Positions 34,408 through 44,412 of a stretch of DNA of 64,000 nt are shown here, piece by piece. Positions within the stretch are counted from its first letter, which is position 1; each line of letters starts with the position of its first letter. Under the pieces are notes generated by a model. That model was not told the DNA's origin. It saw only the letters and a program-made list of their open reading frames with translations, and made no database searches. This DNA is from Lunularia cruciata (lineage: Eukaryota > Streptophyta > Marchantiopsida > Lunulariales > Lunulariaceae): positions 11,661,001-11,725,000 of the forward strand of contig OX419756.1 of assembly GCA_948567375.1 (NCBI GenBank), in the 5' to 3' direction. Made by a program: the position numbers and the translations under genes.

Positions 34408-37400
34408 TGTGGTACCCACATTTTTTGTTTTTTTATGGTTAGTAGTGTTTAAGAGACGAAGTAAGCACAAAATAGTCGAATTGCAAACAACAAAGAGGTG
34501 AAAATAACTTCGGAGGAAAGCCGAAGAAGCTGACATCAGATTCGATGATGGAGGTACTCGGAAGAGGAGGACGCTGGAAGCAGGCCGAAGATCATCATCT
34601 TTGGGTTGGAAAACACAGGAATGATGAAGACCGTTTAACAACCTCGGTATGTGGCAAGAAAGTACATTTCAAGAAATGGCGGTGGCAGAAGAAGCATGTC
34701 TTGACAGTGACCGGGAGAGCACGCAGAAGAGAGAAACTCACAGACAAAATTGACTGAAGAATGACTGCGATTCGGGGCAATATAAAATTGCAAATGCGCA
34801 GAGGGAAGTTGAATTTGCTGAGTAAATTTCCAATTCCTCTGAGTAGTCATCCTGCAGGAATGCGTGTCCGGAAGCCCGTTGAGAGTGAAATTTTCCGAAA
34901 CCCTGAGGGAGTTAGAGTGTCTCGTCCAAGAGAGGGGCTGATCTTCCAACAGTGTAGAACGAGAGAACAAATCATGGCGAAGAAGGTGGCCAACGCGCTG
35001 GCATTGAGAGGTTTTTCAATTCGAAGGGTAGACGTAGTAGCGAGGATCAAAGTCTTGGTTAGACTTCACCTTTTTAGCATGGAACTAGAATTTCAGTTTC
35101 CCGGGAGTGATGGCAGAAATCACTGCCAGTAATTGTGAGGAGGGTCCCGAAGTGGAGGGGAAGAGAGGCAATCCGGCTTGATGGACTGAGTCGGATTGGA
35201 AGTTAGTCCTCGGGAGAGAAGTAGGAGAGCCAGCAGGAATCACCTTCTATCGGAAGTGTGATGCTGTAGAGGAGACAGCGGAGATTCGTAACTCATTTTT
35301 TGCTCCATGAACTACAAATGGTTACAAGGTGGAGTCCTATCGGGACCCGATCCAAAGAAGTATCATAGGGGCGATGATGGCCATATTCAAGCCGGAGCAA
35401 ACAACATATGTAACCATGCAGCAGGCGGTCTTCTTCTACCAGATGTTTGCAAGAGTACCCGTGAATTGGGTGAAGTGTTTCTATCACCGAACAAGGCAGA
35501 TGGTAGTGAATTGGCAAATGGGCTCACCACTGCATTATTTTGCACCATTTGCAGCACATTTCTACTTCGGCCTAAACTTGCTCTCTGAAGACGAGCGGCA
35601 TCATATGGTCTCCCACATGCACCTTGATTTGAGACGAGAAGCCGACGAGGAGGAGCGACAATATATGCTTCAGCTGCAGGCAAATGACGAATACTTTGCG
35701 AGAACAGGATAGTGGAAGATCAAAGATGCGGCCAGTCCGAAGACGAAGAAGCAAAGTAAACCCAAAGAAGCTAAACCATTGCCCATCCAACGCAAGACTT
35801 GGAGGCTGATGTTGAAGACCGCTAATGTCGTGAGAAGAGCATCATCGGGATTGGAGTCTGATGAAGAAACGGAATCGCAAGAAGAAGACTCAGAAGAAGA
35901 AGAGCTCACGTTGAAGAGTATGGAGTCGGGTAGTGAAAGTGAGGGAGAGCCCAAAGTCCAGCAATCGGTGGTGGTGAGTGAAGCGGGCGAGGCGATGGTG
36001 GAGAACAAGCCAAAACCCAAAGCAAAGAAGGAATATCCCACGGGGCCGAGTTCAAGAGGCCAAGACAAAGATAGCACTGACACTCTGAAGATACAAAGAT
36101 CGCGACTTCGGATGAAGGAGCCGATGACATAGGAAAAGACTCCAGACGAAGAAGGCAATGATGAAGAAGAAACTTTCGGCGGGATATTATATTTAACGAA
36201 GGTGGTCACACCATTGCTGGAGATTTTGAAGGAACATCGGAGAGGAATTCCCCAAGATTGAGTAAAAGGGATGAATGAGCTGCAGGTGGTGAGGCATCTG
36301 TTGAAGGAAGTGAAGGAGCTGCAGGAGCATCAAATCCGAAGAAGTGCGGAAATTGAAGATCTTCGGAGGGAGGAAGACTCGAGGAAGAAAATGTTGAGCG
36401 TGTTACAAGAGAGTTGTGCAGAAAAGGAGAAGGACCTGCAAAAGCAAGCCGGAGAGTTGAAGGAGCAGGCGATGTGGCTCAGCAAGATGCGGGAGGAAGT
36501 AAGTAATGTGCGTGTCGAGAATGTCCATTTTAAGGCGATGAACATCGTGATGGAGCAAGAATTGGACAGCTTGAGGAAGAGTGCCACAGCAAAAGATCAA
36601 GCATGGTAGAGAGAATTGGCGTCAAGGCAAGAAGAAGAAGAGCGTTTGTGAGAACTTGTCAAGAGTGCGGAGCAGCAGAAAGTGCAGTATGCAAAGGAGA
36701 AGAAGATGTTCGCTGCAGAATACGAAGACGAGTTGCAAATGTATTGGGTGGAGTTGAAGGTGGAGCGTTCTTGAGGGTACGCATTGGAATCAATAGGGGA
36801 CCTTGGTGGGAGATTACGAGCAATTCTAAGCATGGAGGTTGAAGGAAGATTGGAAGAAGCTCATCTGCATGAGTTGAAGTTACTTGTGCAAGAGACTCGG
36901 AAGCGAAGAGCTAAGGATGTGGACATGAACACATTGCTGATTCGGTTGAGAGAGCGAGTAGACAGGAAAATGTTAGATGTAGAGAATAATGTTAGTCTTA
37001 GATTGGATTTAGTCAATTCGGAATTGGAGAAGATTCGGAATAGTGTGACAGTGGAGAAGAAACCTGATGTCGCAGATGTAGGAACTCAAGCATCATTGTA
37101 CTTGAGAATTGATACATTAGAGAAGAGTGGGTCAAGAGATAAGAGTGTAGATGGATTACCCATGAGCTCAATTGTAGTTCCTAGTGTAGAAGTTGTAGAA
37201 TTAGTGAAGAAATTAGTAGAATCAGTCATACCCGAATAAGGAGAAGTAGTAAGAAGATCATCGGGTTTGGAAGCCGATGATGAGGTAGACATCGGATCGG
37301 GATAAATGTTGATTTTGAGATAGGAAGGGGCAGATATGAAGAAATAGATTATCGATAGGGATCTGTAGGTAGGAAAGGATGTTAGGAAGTGGTGCCTAGG

Positions 37401-38104
37401 TAGGCAAGTCTGCCGTTTGCTTCAATATTTAAGTGAAGCATTTGCAGTACGATGTTATTCAGTATTCATATTTTTGAAGATAGATAAAGCGAAGTGCTGT
37501 TCTCAGTACTCGTTGCTTAAGCTTAATTCCGATTGTCAATTTCGTGTTTGTGTTTGTGAGTGTGTGAAGAATTCCAAAGAGCAAGTCAGTGTGTCTGGGG
37601 ATGTTGGAATCTATAGCCTTGATCTTCATTCTGTGTGTTTGATCCTGAGTGAAGTGCATCGGAGCAATGCCTTGACAGGTCTGTGAGGAATTGTAGTGTT
37701 GGTAGTATTCTACATTTGTGAATGCAGTACAAAGTTGGTGTGAAGCAATTTCAATCGAGGAAGTTGTGCCTTCATTGGAGGGGTGGAACACAATTCTGAG
37801 GCGAAATTGGTCTTTGCAGTGAAGTGCCGTCTTCGGGAGAATCTGAATCATCACAATCAAGAATTGTTTGGACAGAATTGACTATGTTGTGATTATATGT
37901 GTGTATTCGTGACAAGTTGTCAAGATTGTGAGCTTGTTACTCTCTTCTGGGTGTAGTTTCTACCTGAGAGATTAAAGAAGCCATCAAGAAGAACTGCAAT
38001 TGTGACTTTTGACTTCGTATTTGACCAATTCTGGATAGTATCTCTGCGGGAACAAACTTTACTTACCCGATTACCGCAAAAGTGATATTTGCCGGGTTGT
38101 CACA
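34408..38104 (+). mobile_element. Element D: 3.7-kb TG...CA insertion with GATCA target duplication
   Basis: Begins TGTGGTACCC at 34408 and ends GGTTGTCACA at 38104. It is flanked by gatca at 34403-34407 and 38105-38109. It sits in the integrase region of C2, in opposite orientation to C2. I found no repeated LTR pair within it. TG...CA ends and a 5-bp duplication fit an LTR retroelement product: a giant solo LTR, or a non-autonomous element whose LTRs I cannot see. It holds a long decayed ORF (34761-37239), then a TATA-like caatatttaag near 37421 and about 650 bp of non-coding tail. A second, minus-strand copy is at 57024-59420. Confidence 0.85.
34761..37239 (+). pseudogene. Long decayed ORF of element D, unknown conserved protein
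   Basis: Two frames joined by an indel near 35075: frame 0 to about 35070 (with VANALALRGFSIRRVDVVAR), then frame 1 to the stop at 37239. The middle has an aromatic-rich segment (TYVTMQQAVFFYQMFARVPV, and HYFAPFAAHFYFGLNLL, about 35400-35590). An acidic Ser/Glu stretch follows (about 35830-35960), then a long coiled coil (about 36271-36620 and 36830-37200). In-frame stops occur near 35710, 36130, 36260, 36607, 36650 and 36772. The copy at 57024-59420 shows the same middle segment with substitutions, so this was once a real protein. I recognise no family; an LTR-encoded or gag-like protein is possible. Confidence 0.6.
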
Positions 38105-38152
38105 GATCACGACGATGGTGGTCCGCATATTGTTTTTGGTGATTCTGAGCTG
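38105..38152 (-). mobile_element. Fragment of chromovirus C2 between D and A
   Basis: Positions 38105-38109 repeat the D target site. The sequence to 38152 matches 28096-28142 of C1 (integrase region). It shows that D and A entered the same C2 copy 43 bp apart. Confidence 0.8.
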
Positions 38153-38829
38153 TGAGCCGGCCTGTCTCTCACTCAGGATGAACCTCTGATGGCTATTATG
38201 GTAGCGCACCATGGACTAAGAAGGCAAGGAACCCCAACTCCATCATACTCCTCCAAGGCTAACACTCCAAGACTCAAGACATTGCTCACTAGAGAACTCA
38301 ATGAGAGAGAGATAGTTGCAAATGAAAGGATGATGAGTACCTCCTCACTCCTTGTTTATATACTTGTGAAATAGTTACGTACCAAAGTTACTAATTACCG
38401 TAGTAACTCAAGTTACTAGACTAAAAGTCAAGTAAAGTCAAAAAGTAGAAAGGAATATCCATTCACATGGGCATATTCCCCTTATCTTGACCCAACCACT
38501 AAAGCAAGGATTCCTTCACATGGGCTATCCTTGGACTAAAGAAGAATCCAAAACAAAAAGGCTTGCGGGCCCAAGAGTTCTCAACTCTTTCCCCAAAGCC
38601 AAACACCTAGGAATAATACCAAGTCAACACACTAAAATCAAAAATAGTGGTGCTCATCTTTTCTACTTCCTCTAAAGTAAGGTCCCATCTATCTTAGCTA
38701 TGACTAACTTTAGCTAACCATGACTAATATAGAACCATCCTTTATCTCTATATAAATAATATCTCTTAAGTACTTGTAATACCAAGCTAAATATCACAAT
38801 ACCACACACATGCACAAATGGGTGTTACA
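38153..38829 (-). repeat. LTR of family A, 3' LTR of the complete copy (677 bp)
   Basis: Element sense TGTAACACCC at 38829 to GGCCGGCTCA at 38153. Preceded by the purine tract CCGGGGGTAAA (38840-38830, minus strand), the plus-strand primer. Nearly identical to the other two A LTRs. Confidence 0.93.
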
Positions 38830-38877
38830 TTTACCCCCGGACTAAGTTTTCACTTTGTCCTCAAAGTGAAGGTCTCT

Positions 38878-40248
38878 CTACCTTCTATGGTACATCTTCA
38901 ACTTATCATGGTTAATCCTCTCAAAGTGTCTTCCTCCCAACTCCTTGAGATCATAGGTGTAATTGCCCCACACCTTCTCTACTATGAAAGGTCCAAAGTA
39001 CTTAGGCAAAAACTTCTTTTGCACTCTCTTGAATCGAATGGAATCAAACAACATTACCCAATCACCTTCTTTGAAAGGCTTCACCTTCTTCTTGCCTTGC
39101 CTCTTGTCATAGCTCTCCTTTTGTTTCCTTTGGGCTTGCTCCACTCGAACCATAGCAACTGCTCTTGCCTCTTCCAACTCCATGAGTTGATCCTTCCTTG
39201 ACTTCCCTGCATCACTTCCTTGTGCTTTCTTCAATCTCCTATGAATGCTTTGGAAGGTAGGAAGATCAAAGTGAATAGGTAAGGTAGACTCAATACCATA
39301 CACCAATTGGAATGGAGAATATCCAGTGGAAGTCTTCATGGTTGTCCTATACTCCCACAAAACTGCATGAATCCTCTTGTCCCAATGATGTTTAGCCCCC
39401 TCCATTTCTGCATCTTTGGCCAACATCATGCACAAGGTCTGATTGGTTCTCTCTGCCAAGCCATTGGAATTTGGCTTATAGGATGTAGTTACTCTATGTG
39501 TGATAGAGAAATGTCGTAGCATGGCTGTAGTAATGCTTCCTGTAAACTCTCCTCCTCTATCAGAAACCAACTCCAAAGGGCATCCAAACCTAGTGATAAT
39601 GCGTTCATAAAGAAATCTACCCACTTCATCTTCATTCTTGTCCCTCAATGGTCTAGCCTCAACCCACTTGGTAAGGTAATCAGTAACTACCACAATGTAC
39701 CGATTGTTCCTTGGGGTTCTATTGAGAGGTCCTACAAAATCAATTCCCCACTTCTCAAAAGGTCCTAGCAATGGAATTGATCTAAGTGGTGGAGTGGATG
39801 TAGACTTTCTAGCAAAAGCTTGACAAACATGACAAGTTTTGCAATAATCAAGACAATCCTTGAAAATCCCTCTCCAATGGTAACCTGCATCTAGAATCTT
39901 GAAAGCAGTCACCTTTCCTGCAAAGTGTCCTCCACATACTAAACCTTCATGAAACTCCTTTATGAGTAGGATAGACTCTTCCTTACCCACTGCTCTTCGA
40001 AGTAGACCATCTGCTCCTTGGTGAAAAAGAATATCCTCCACCATTGTGTAAGGTCTAGATCTTGCTGCAAGGGCCTTCCTCTCCCTAGCATGCATCCCTT
40101 CTGGATAGTTACCTCTTGTCACAAAATCCACAATCTCCTTGTACTCCATTGGAATCTCTTGAGTGACTGAGATTGTCATGAGCTCCTCATCCGGGAAGGA
40201 ATCATCTACTGGCTCATCTCCATCATGATCATAGGCTCTAGATAACAA
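38878..40248 (-). CDS. Integrase segment of A pol (open, 456 codons)
   Basis: In order: linker, His/Cys zinc-binding domain (HEGLVCGGHFAGK, CKTCHVCQAF), and a catalytic core with all three acidic residues. The residues sit in KWGIDFVGPLNR (Asp), LELVSDRGGEFTG (Asp) and SNGLAERTNQTL (Glu). The C-terminal module has VKPFKEGDWVMLFDSIRFKR and FGPFIVEKVWGNYTYDL. No chromodomain follows. It is in the same frame as RNase H upstream but separated by TGA at 40270-40272. The protein ends about 50 bp before the 3' LTR. Catalytically intact in sequence, yet it could only be made by readthrough. The ORF at 46000-47370 differs by one residue (Gly to Arg). Confidence 0.9.
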   Translation of the reverse strand: MLSRAYDHDGDEPVDDSFPDEELMTISVTQEIPMEYKEIVDFVTRGNYPEGMHARERKALAARSRPYTMVEDILFHQGADGLLRRAVGKEESILLIKEFHEGLVCGGHFAGKVTAFKILDAGYHWRGIFKDCLDYCKTCHVCQAFARKSTSTPPLRSIPLLGPFEKWGIDFVGPLNRTPRNNRYIVVVTDYLTKWVEARPLRDKNEDEVGRFLYERIITRFGCPLELVSDRGGEFTGSITTAMLRHFSITHRVTTSYKPNSNGLAERTNQTLCMMLAKDAEMEGAKHHWDKRIHAVLWEYRTTMKTSTGYSPFQLVYGIESTLPIHFDLPTFQSIHRRLKKAQGSDAGKSRKDQLMELEEARAVAMVRVEQAQRKQKESYDKRQGKKKVKPFKEGDWVMLFDSIRFKRVQKKFLPKYFGPFIVEKVWGNYTYDLKELGGRHFERINHDKLKMYHRR

Positions 40249-40269
40249 ATCAGCATTTGCATGTTTCTT

Positions 40270-41451
40270 TCATGGCCTATCCTCAATTGTGTAGTCATAC
40301 TCAGACAAGAGTATCATCCACCTTGCTAGTCTCCCTTCAACATTAGGCTTGTTGAAGATGTACTTCAAAGCCTTGTGATCCGTGACAATTGTGGCTTTCC
40401 CTCCAATCAAATAGTGTCTAAACTTCTTGAGACCAAAGATCACTGCCAACCCTTCTCTCTCTGTGACAGAGTAGTTCTTCTCTGCTGAAACCATCTGCCT
40501 ACTAGCATAAGCTATTGGATGATCATGCCCATCTTGGTCTAATTGACTAAGAGTGCATCCTATAGCTACATTAGAAGCATCAGTGTAGAGGATGAAAGGC
40601 TTACTCCAATCAGGTTTAGCAAGAATTGGAGCTACAACAAGGGATTGCTTGAGCTCCTCAAAAGCTTTGAGAGCCTCCTTGTCTTCCAAAATCACCATGT
40701 AATCTACACCCTTCTTCATGTAGATGGTCAATGCATAAGCCTTGTTGGAAAATGAGAAGATGAACCTCCTATAGTACCCAACCATTCCCAAGAATTGGTG
40801 TAACTTTGTCAAGCTTGAAGGGAATGGAAGGTCTGAGATTTTCCTCACCTTCTCAGGATCAACTGCTATTCCATCCTTGGAGATGATGTGCCCCAAAAGT
40901 AGACCTTCTTCACATCCAAAAATGCACTTCTCTGGGTTGAGTGATGCATTTGCCTCATCCAAGCATTGCAAGACTTTGATTAGGTGCTCAAAGTGCTCCT
41001 CCTTGCTCCCATAGACACAAAAGTCATCAATGAAATCTCTCACAAATTTCCCAATGAAAGGTTCAAATACCTTGTTCATGAACCGTTGGAATGTGGCTGG
41101 AGCATTGCAAAGCCCAAAAGGCATGACCTTGAAAGCGTAAGTTCCCCAAGGTGTGGTGAATGTGGTGAGTTGTTGATGCTCTGGTGCAATCTTGATTTGG
41201 TTATATCCACTATAACCATCTCCAAAACTGTACCTCTCATGACCTGCAACCTCCTCCAAGATCTCATCAATGAATGGCAATGGGTAGTAGTCCTTCTTGG
41301 TAACAGCATTAAGCTTCTTGTAATCCACACATACCCGAAGCTTGCCATTCTTTTTCTTCACAATGACAATTGGAGACACCCATTCTGAATTCTCCACCTC
41401 AAAGATAAATCCAGCCTCCTTGAGCTTATCAATCTCCTCCTTCACAACCAA
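40270..41451 (-). CDS. Reverse transcriptase and RNase H segment of A pol
   Basis: RT motifs include SPIVIVKKKNGKLRVCVDYK, GYNQIKIAPEHQQLTTF, MPFGLCNAPATFQRF and the catalytic box FIDD (41034-41023), where many gypsy elements have YIDD or YLDD. RNase H carries FILYTDASNVAIG (Asp), YSVTEREGLAVIF (Glu) and IVTDHKALKYIF (Asp). The segment ends with TGA at 40270-40272 in EDRP*KKHANAD, by comparison a former glycine codon. In the ancestral frame it continues from 41476-42078. Role: cDNA synthesis and template degradation. Confidence 0.9.
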   Translation of the reverse strand: MVVKEEIDKLKEAGFIFEVENSEWVSPIVIVKKKNGKLRVCVDYKKLNAVTKKDYYPLPFIDEILEEVAGHERYSFGDGYSGYNQIKIAPEHQQLTTFTTPWGTYAFKVMPFGLCNAPATFQRFMNKVFEPFIGKFVRDFIDDFCVYGSKEEHFEHLIKVLQCLDEANASLNPEKCIFGCEEGLLLGHIISKDGIAVDPEKVRKISDLPFPSSLTKLHQFLGMVGYYRRFIFSFSNKAYALTIYMKKGVDYMVILEDKEALKAFEELKQSLVVAPILAKPDWSKPFILYTDASNVAIGCTLSQLDQDGHDHPIAYASRQMVSAEKNYSVTEREGLAVIFGLKKFRHYLIGGKATIVTDHKALKYIFNKPNVEGRLARWMILLSEYDYTIEDRP

Positions 41452-41475
41452 AGATATTGGTGGGCTAATGCGACG

Positions 41476-42078
41476 TTACTTTTGGCGGATTGGTCTTGCA
41501 TGTGACTCCACCTCTATCTTGTGCTCCTCCAAGGTGACTTCCTTCAAATCCTTGTAACTAAAAGCAAACACATGGATGAACTTGCGGAAAATCTCCTCAA
41601 ATCTCACCTTCTCCTCCTTGGTAACATTTGGGCCATACTTGAGGGTAGATAACCTTCTCTCTACCTCCTCAAGTGTCAATGGTGATTTATCTGGGTCCTT
41701 CAAAACCTCTGGCTTAGGTGCAAAATCCATAGCACACAAGGGATACACATCTGAATCAGATTCAGATTCATCTTCCTCCGTGGAAGTCTCCTCTTCCATG
41801 CTTGTGTCCACACCTGAAGCTCCTTCTTCAGAATCTGATTCCCAATAATTAGAAGATGGGGTATCTGAATGTGAAGTGTTGGTGGTGTTAGTCACAGGAA
41901 CAGTGACTCTATGGTTTGATGGCCCAATCCTCAAGTACCCTTTGTGCCATCGATCAGTTGTGCGTGCTGCTCTCAACCATGGCCTCCCAAGAAGTAAGTC
42001 ATAGCTTGAATCCTTCAAGACTTGGAAAGTCATGAGATTTTGAACTCCCATAACTGAAACTACCACCTTATCCATCAC
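41476..42078 (-). CDS. Protease C-terminal half and RT-proximal linker of A pol
   Basis: Same frame as gag-protease upstream; the intervening stop is TGA at 42088-42090, explained by CGA to TGA. The segment begins with the protease distal part, containing YDLLLGRPWLRAART, followed by an acidic Ser/Glu/Asp linker (TSMEEETSTEEDESESDSD) and the start of the RT domain (DVFAF-like VFAFSYKDL). It ends with TAA at 41476-41478, one C-to-T step from CAA. Confidence 0.85.
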   Translation of the reverse strand: MMDKVVVSVMGVQNLMTFQVLKDSSYDLLLGRPWLRAARTTDRWHKGYLRIGPSNHRVTVPVTNTTNTSHSDTPSSNYWESDSEEGASGVDTSMEEETSTEEDESESDSDVYPLCAMDFAPKPEVLKDPDKSPLTLEEVERRLSTLKYGPNVTKEEKVRFEEIFRKFIHVFAFSYKDLKEVTLEEHKIEVESHARPIRQK

Positions 42079-42087
42079 CCCTACTGG

Positions 42088-43704
42088 TCAAACTTGTTGC
42101 TTGTTTGCCATGCTCACCACAAATGTTGAAGGTCTTGAGGGTATCATACCCAACTTCTTCATCAACCTTTCTGACATGGCATTCACTGCTGATCCTCCAT
42201 CAACCAATGCATCCTTGATGTTGTGACCATTCACTCTCACATCAATCTTGGAGGCATATTCACAAGCCTCCCATGGTGCTGGCTTGGCATCCACCACCCC
42301 CATTGATACTGGAACTTTTGCCTTCTTCTTCTTTTTGCTCCTTGTAGAACTCAAACCACCTCTAAGCTCCTTTCTCAAGGTAGGGTTCAAAGCAATTAAT
42401 TGGCCCACTGTGATGTTAGCCTTGTGACTACCAACATCCTCCAACACATTGTAGTTCCATTGTTGCTTTGAGATCAAGAAGTCCTCCATCCCCAACTTCT
42501 TCCTTGGAGTCTTTGTTGTTGATGGTGTTGAGGTGCAAGTGCTCCTAGTAGACATAGGAGTATCCTTGCTTGAAGTAAATCCTTGAGAAGAGTGAACATC
42601 CTCTGCAAAACGAGCTCTCTTCTTCTCTTGTGCCAAAAGCTCCAAATTAAGACCCTTGGAGTTTGAGCACTCTCCCTTCTCATACTTGCTCTCAACCACA
42701 TCTATGGATGCTATCCCCTTACCTTTGTTGGGATTAGGAGCCACTTGGGTTTCACTACCTCCCTCTTTCCCTCTATTGGCTCCCTCATAACCCCTTCCTC
42801 CATGGTAAGTGGAATTTGGGCAATTCCTTTGGATATGGCCTCTTCCTCCACAACCAAAACAATTTCTATCATTGAAATTGTTGGCTGGTTGGCCTCCTCT
42901 ATATGGATAGTTTCCATAACTCCTAGGTCCTCTCCCTACATTCTGATCCACCTCTCTCTTCTCCCATAGTTGCACCACATTGATCTTGAGATCCGCAAGT
43001 TGTTCTGTGATGGTTTGGAGTGGATTTTTTGGTGGAGGTGCAAGAATTGGAGCAACTACTACTTGTGGTGCAACCCTTGTCACCAAAGTATCAGAAGTTC
43101 CACCATACTTGTAGCCTTGAGGAGGATGCACAACCTCCTTCACCACCAAATCACTCTCATCCCCTTCCAAACTCTCCTCCATACGAATTGCGATCTTGAT
43201 AGCTTCAACCTTGGAAGAAGGTTTCTCATATCTCACCTTGCTTCTAATTTGTGGTCTCAATCCTCCCACAAAATTCTTGGTGAGCATGGCCCCTATGCCA
43301 ATCATTGTAGTCTCCACATCATCCCCACCCTTCCTCAACACTATGCAAAATCTGGACTCCAACTTTTCCACTCTTTCCACATAGACCCTCACTTTCTCTC
43401 CATCTCCTTGCTTGAGAAATGTAACCTCACTCATCAATCTCTCATAACTCTCATCAGGAAGAAAGTTCTCAATGAGTGCTGAAGTCAAAGTCTCCCAAGA
43501 CTCCTCTTCCCCCTCTCTCCTCTCTCTCTTTTGGTATTCTGACTCATACCATGTAAGTGCTGCATCCTCAAAGAAATCTGGTAATAATGAGGCCCACTCA
43601 TTCTTCCTCCTTTCATTGTTTCCTATGCAAGCTCTCTTGAAGTCTCTCACAAAGGCCTCCACATCTTCTCCATCCTTGCCAAAGAAAACCGGAAGTTTCC
43701 CCAT
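42088..43704 (-). CDS. Gag and N-terminal protease of family A (538 codons)
   Basis: The capsid domain at residues 1 to about 200 has a retrotransposon-gag signature (DAALTWYESEYQK, FLPDESYERLMSE). One zinc knuckle, CFGCGGRGHIQRNC, lies near residue 281 (exact CX2CX4HX4C). A Gly/Arg-rich and Ser/Thr-rich linker follows. The protease active-site strand near residue 500 reads ALVDGGSAVN; DGGS in place of D-T/S-G is common in plant gypsy elements. It starts with ATG at 43704 and stops at TGA 42088-42090, within the protease, so the protease is split by a nonsense codon. Role: particle assembly, genome packaging and polyprotein processing. Confidence 0.9.
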   Translation of the reverse strand: MGKLPVFFGKDGEDVEAFVRDFKRACIGNNERRKNEWASLLPDFFEDAALTWYESEYQKRERREGEEESWETLTSALIENFLPDESYERLMSEVTFLKQGDGEKVRVYVERVEKLESRFCIVLRKGGDDVETTMIGIGAMLTKNFVGGLRPQIRSKVRYEKPSSKVEAIKIAIRMEESLEGDESDLVVKEVVHPPQGYKYGGTSDTLVTRVAPQVVVAPILAPPPKNPLQTITEQLADLKINVVQLWEKREVDQNVGRGPRSYGNYPYRGGQPANNFNDRNCFGCGGRGHIQRNCPNSTYHGGRGYEGANRGKEGGSETQVAPNPNKGKGIASIDVVESKYEKGECSNSKGLNLELLAQEKKRARFAEDVHSSQGFTSSKDTPMSTRSTCTSTPSTTKTPRKKLGMEDFLISKQQWNYNVLEDVGSHKANITVGQLIALNPTLRKELRGGLSSTRSKKKKKAKVPVSMGVVDAKPAPWEACEYASKIDVRVNGHNIKDALVDGGSAVNAMSERLMKKLGMIPSRPSTFVVSMANKQQV

Positions 43705-43938
43705 CTTAACCCCTCACTATCTTTCTTTTCTCTTAATTTTTTTTTCTCTTTTCTTTTCTCTCACTCTATTACTAATAGAGTATATACATGACTAACACCA
43801 TCTGAGAATAATCCACTCTAGGGAACACAAAAGGTTCAGTTTGCTCCAAGATTTCTATAGCAACATCAAATCCTAGAGTGCATATTAATCTAACTCTCAT
43901 GGATAGTTTATCCATAAGTTGAAAGATTATCTCCATCA

Positions 43939-44412
43939 CTAATCTTGAGAACTAGCTGATGAAGGTGGTAGTATTTCTGTAGCTGTACTAAGACTCTCTC
44001 CAAGATCCTTCACCAAAGTTTCCAAAAGTGCTTTTACTCCACTACACTCATGTCCTTTTGGAAGTCCTTCAACTCCACAAACCTCACACAACTCCTTGGT
44101 CTTAGATCTTCTCCCTCCCAATCTTGGTGAAGAAGGTCCAACATGCAAACCCAAGTCAAGTAAGCCTCTCCTTTCCCTCAATCTCTTGCTCTCAAAGGTT
44201 AATGGACATGAACTTGCCTTATGTTCCTTCTCTCCACATAGAAAGCACTTAGACTCACTCTTTCCTCCAAGTGGTGTAGGTTTTTGGATCCTCTCAACAC
44301 TCTCTTCAAATTCTATTGTAAACTCTCTTTTCCTCAAATCCACCCCTACAATCACCTCAAACCCTTGGGGAACCTTGCATAATCTCAATTTCCACTCTTG
44401 ATGACCCTCCAT
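43939..44412 (-). CDS. Upstream ORF0 of family A with zinc knuckle (157 codons)
   Basis: An ATG-initiated ORF in the leader, upstream of gag on the same strand, ending 235 bp before the gag ATG. Residues 1-45 are a compact basic/acidic segment (WKLRLCKVPQGFEVIVGVD). Residues 56-69 form an exact CCHC knuckle, CFLCGEKEHKASSC. Residues 109-123 contain a second Cys/His cluster, CEVCGVEGLPKGHEC. The C-terminus is Leu- and Ser-rich. It is distinct from gag, which has its own knuckle. The start of the same ORF is present in A copy 1 (1-71). Other plant gypsy lineages (Ogre-like) have extra ORFs before gag, but homology is not claimed. A role in nucleic-acid binding is plausible. Confidence 0.65.
   Translation of the reverse strand: MEGHQEWKLRLCKVPQGFEVIVGVDLRKREFTIEFEESVERIQKPTPLGGKSESKCFLCGEKEHKASSCPLTFESKRLRERRGLLDLGLHVGPSSPRLGGRRSKTKELCEVCGVEGLPKGHECSGVKALLETLVKDLGESLSTATEILPPSSASSQD

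Noticed and set aside
34408-38104. DNA transposon (hAT, Mutator) or Helitron for element D
   Set aside because: The 5-bp duplication does not fit the 8-9 bp of hAT or Mutator, Helitrons give none, and TG...CA ends point to an LTR-type product.
38818-39201. Plus-strand ORF opposite integrase (also 45940-46323)
   Set aside because: Antisense shadow of the integrase frame.
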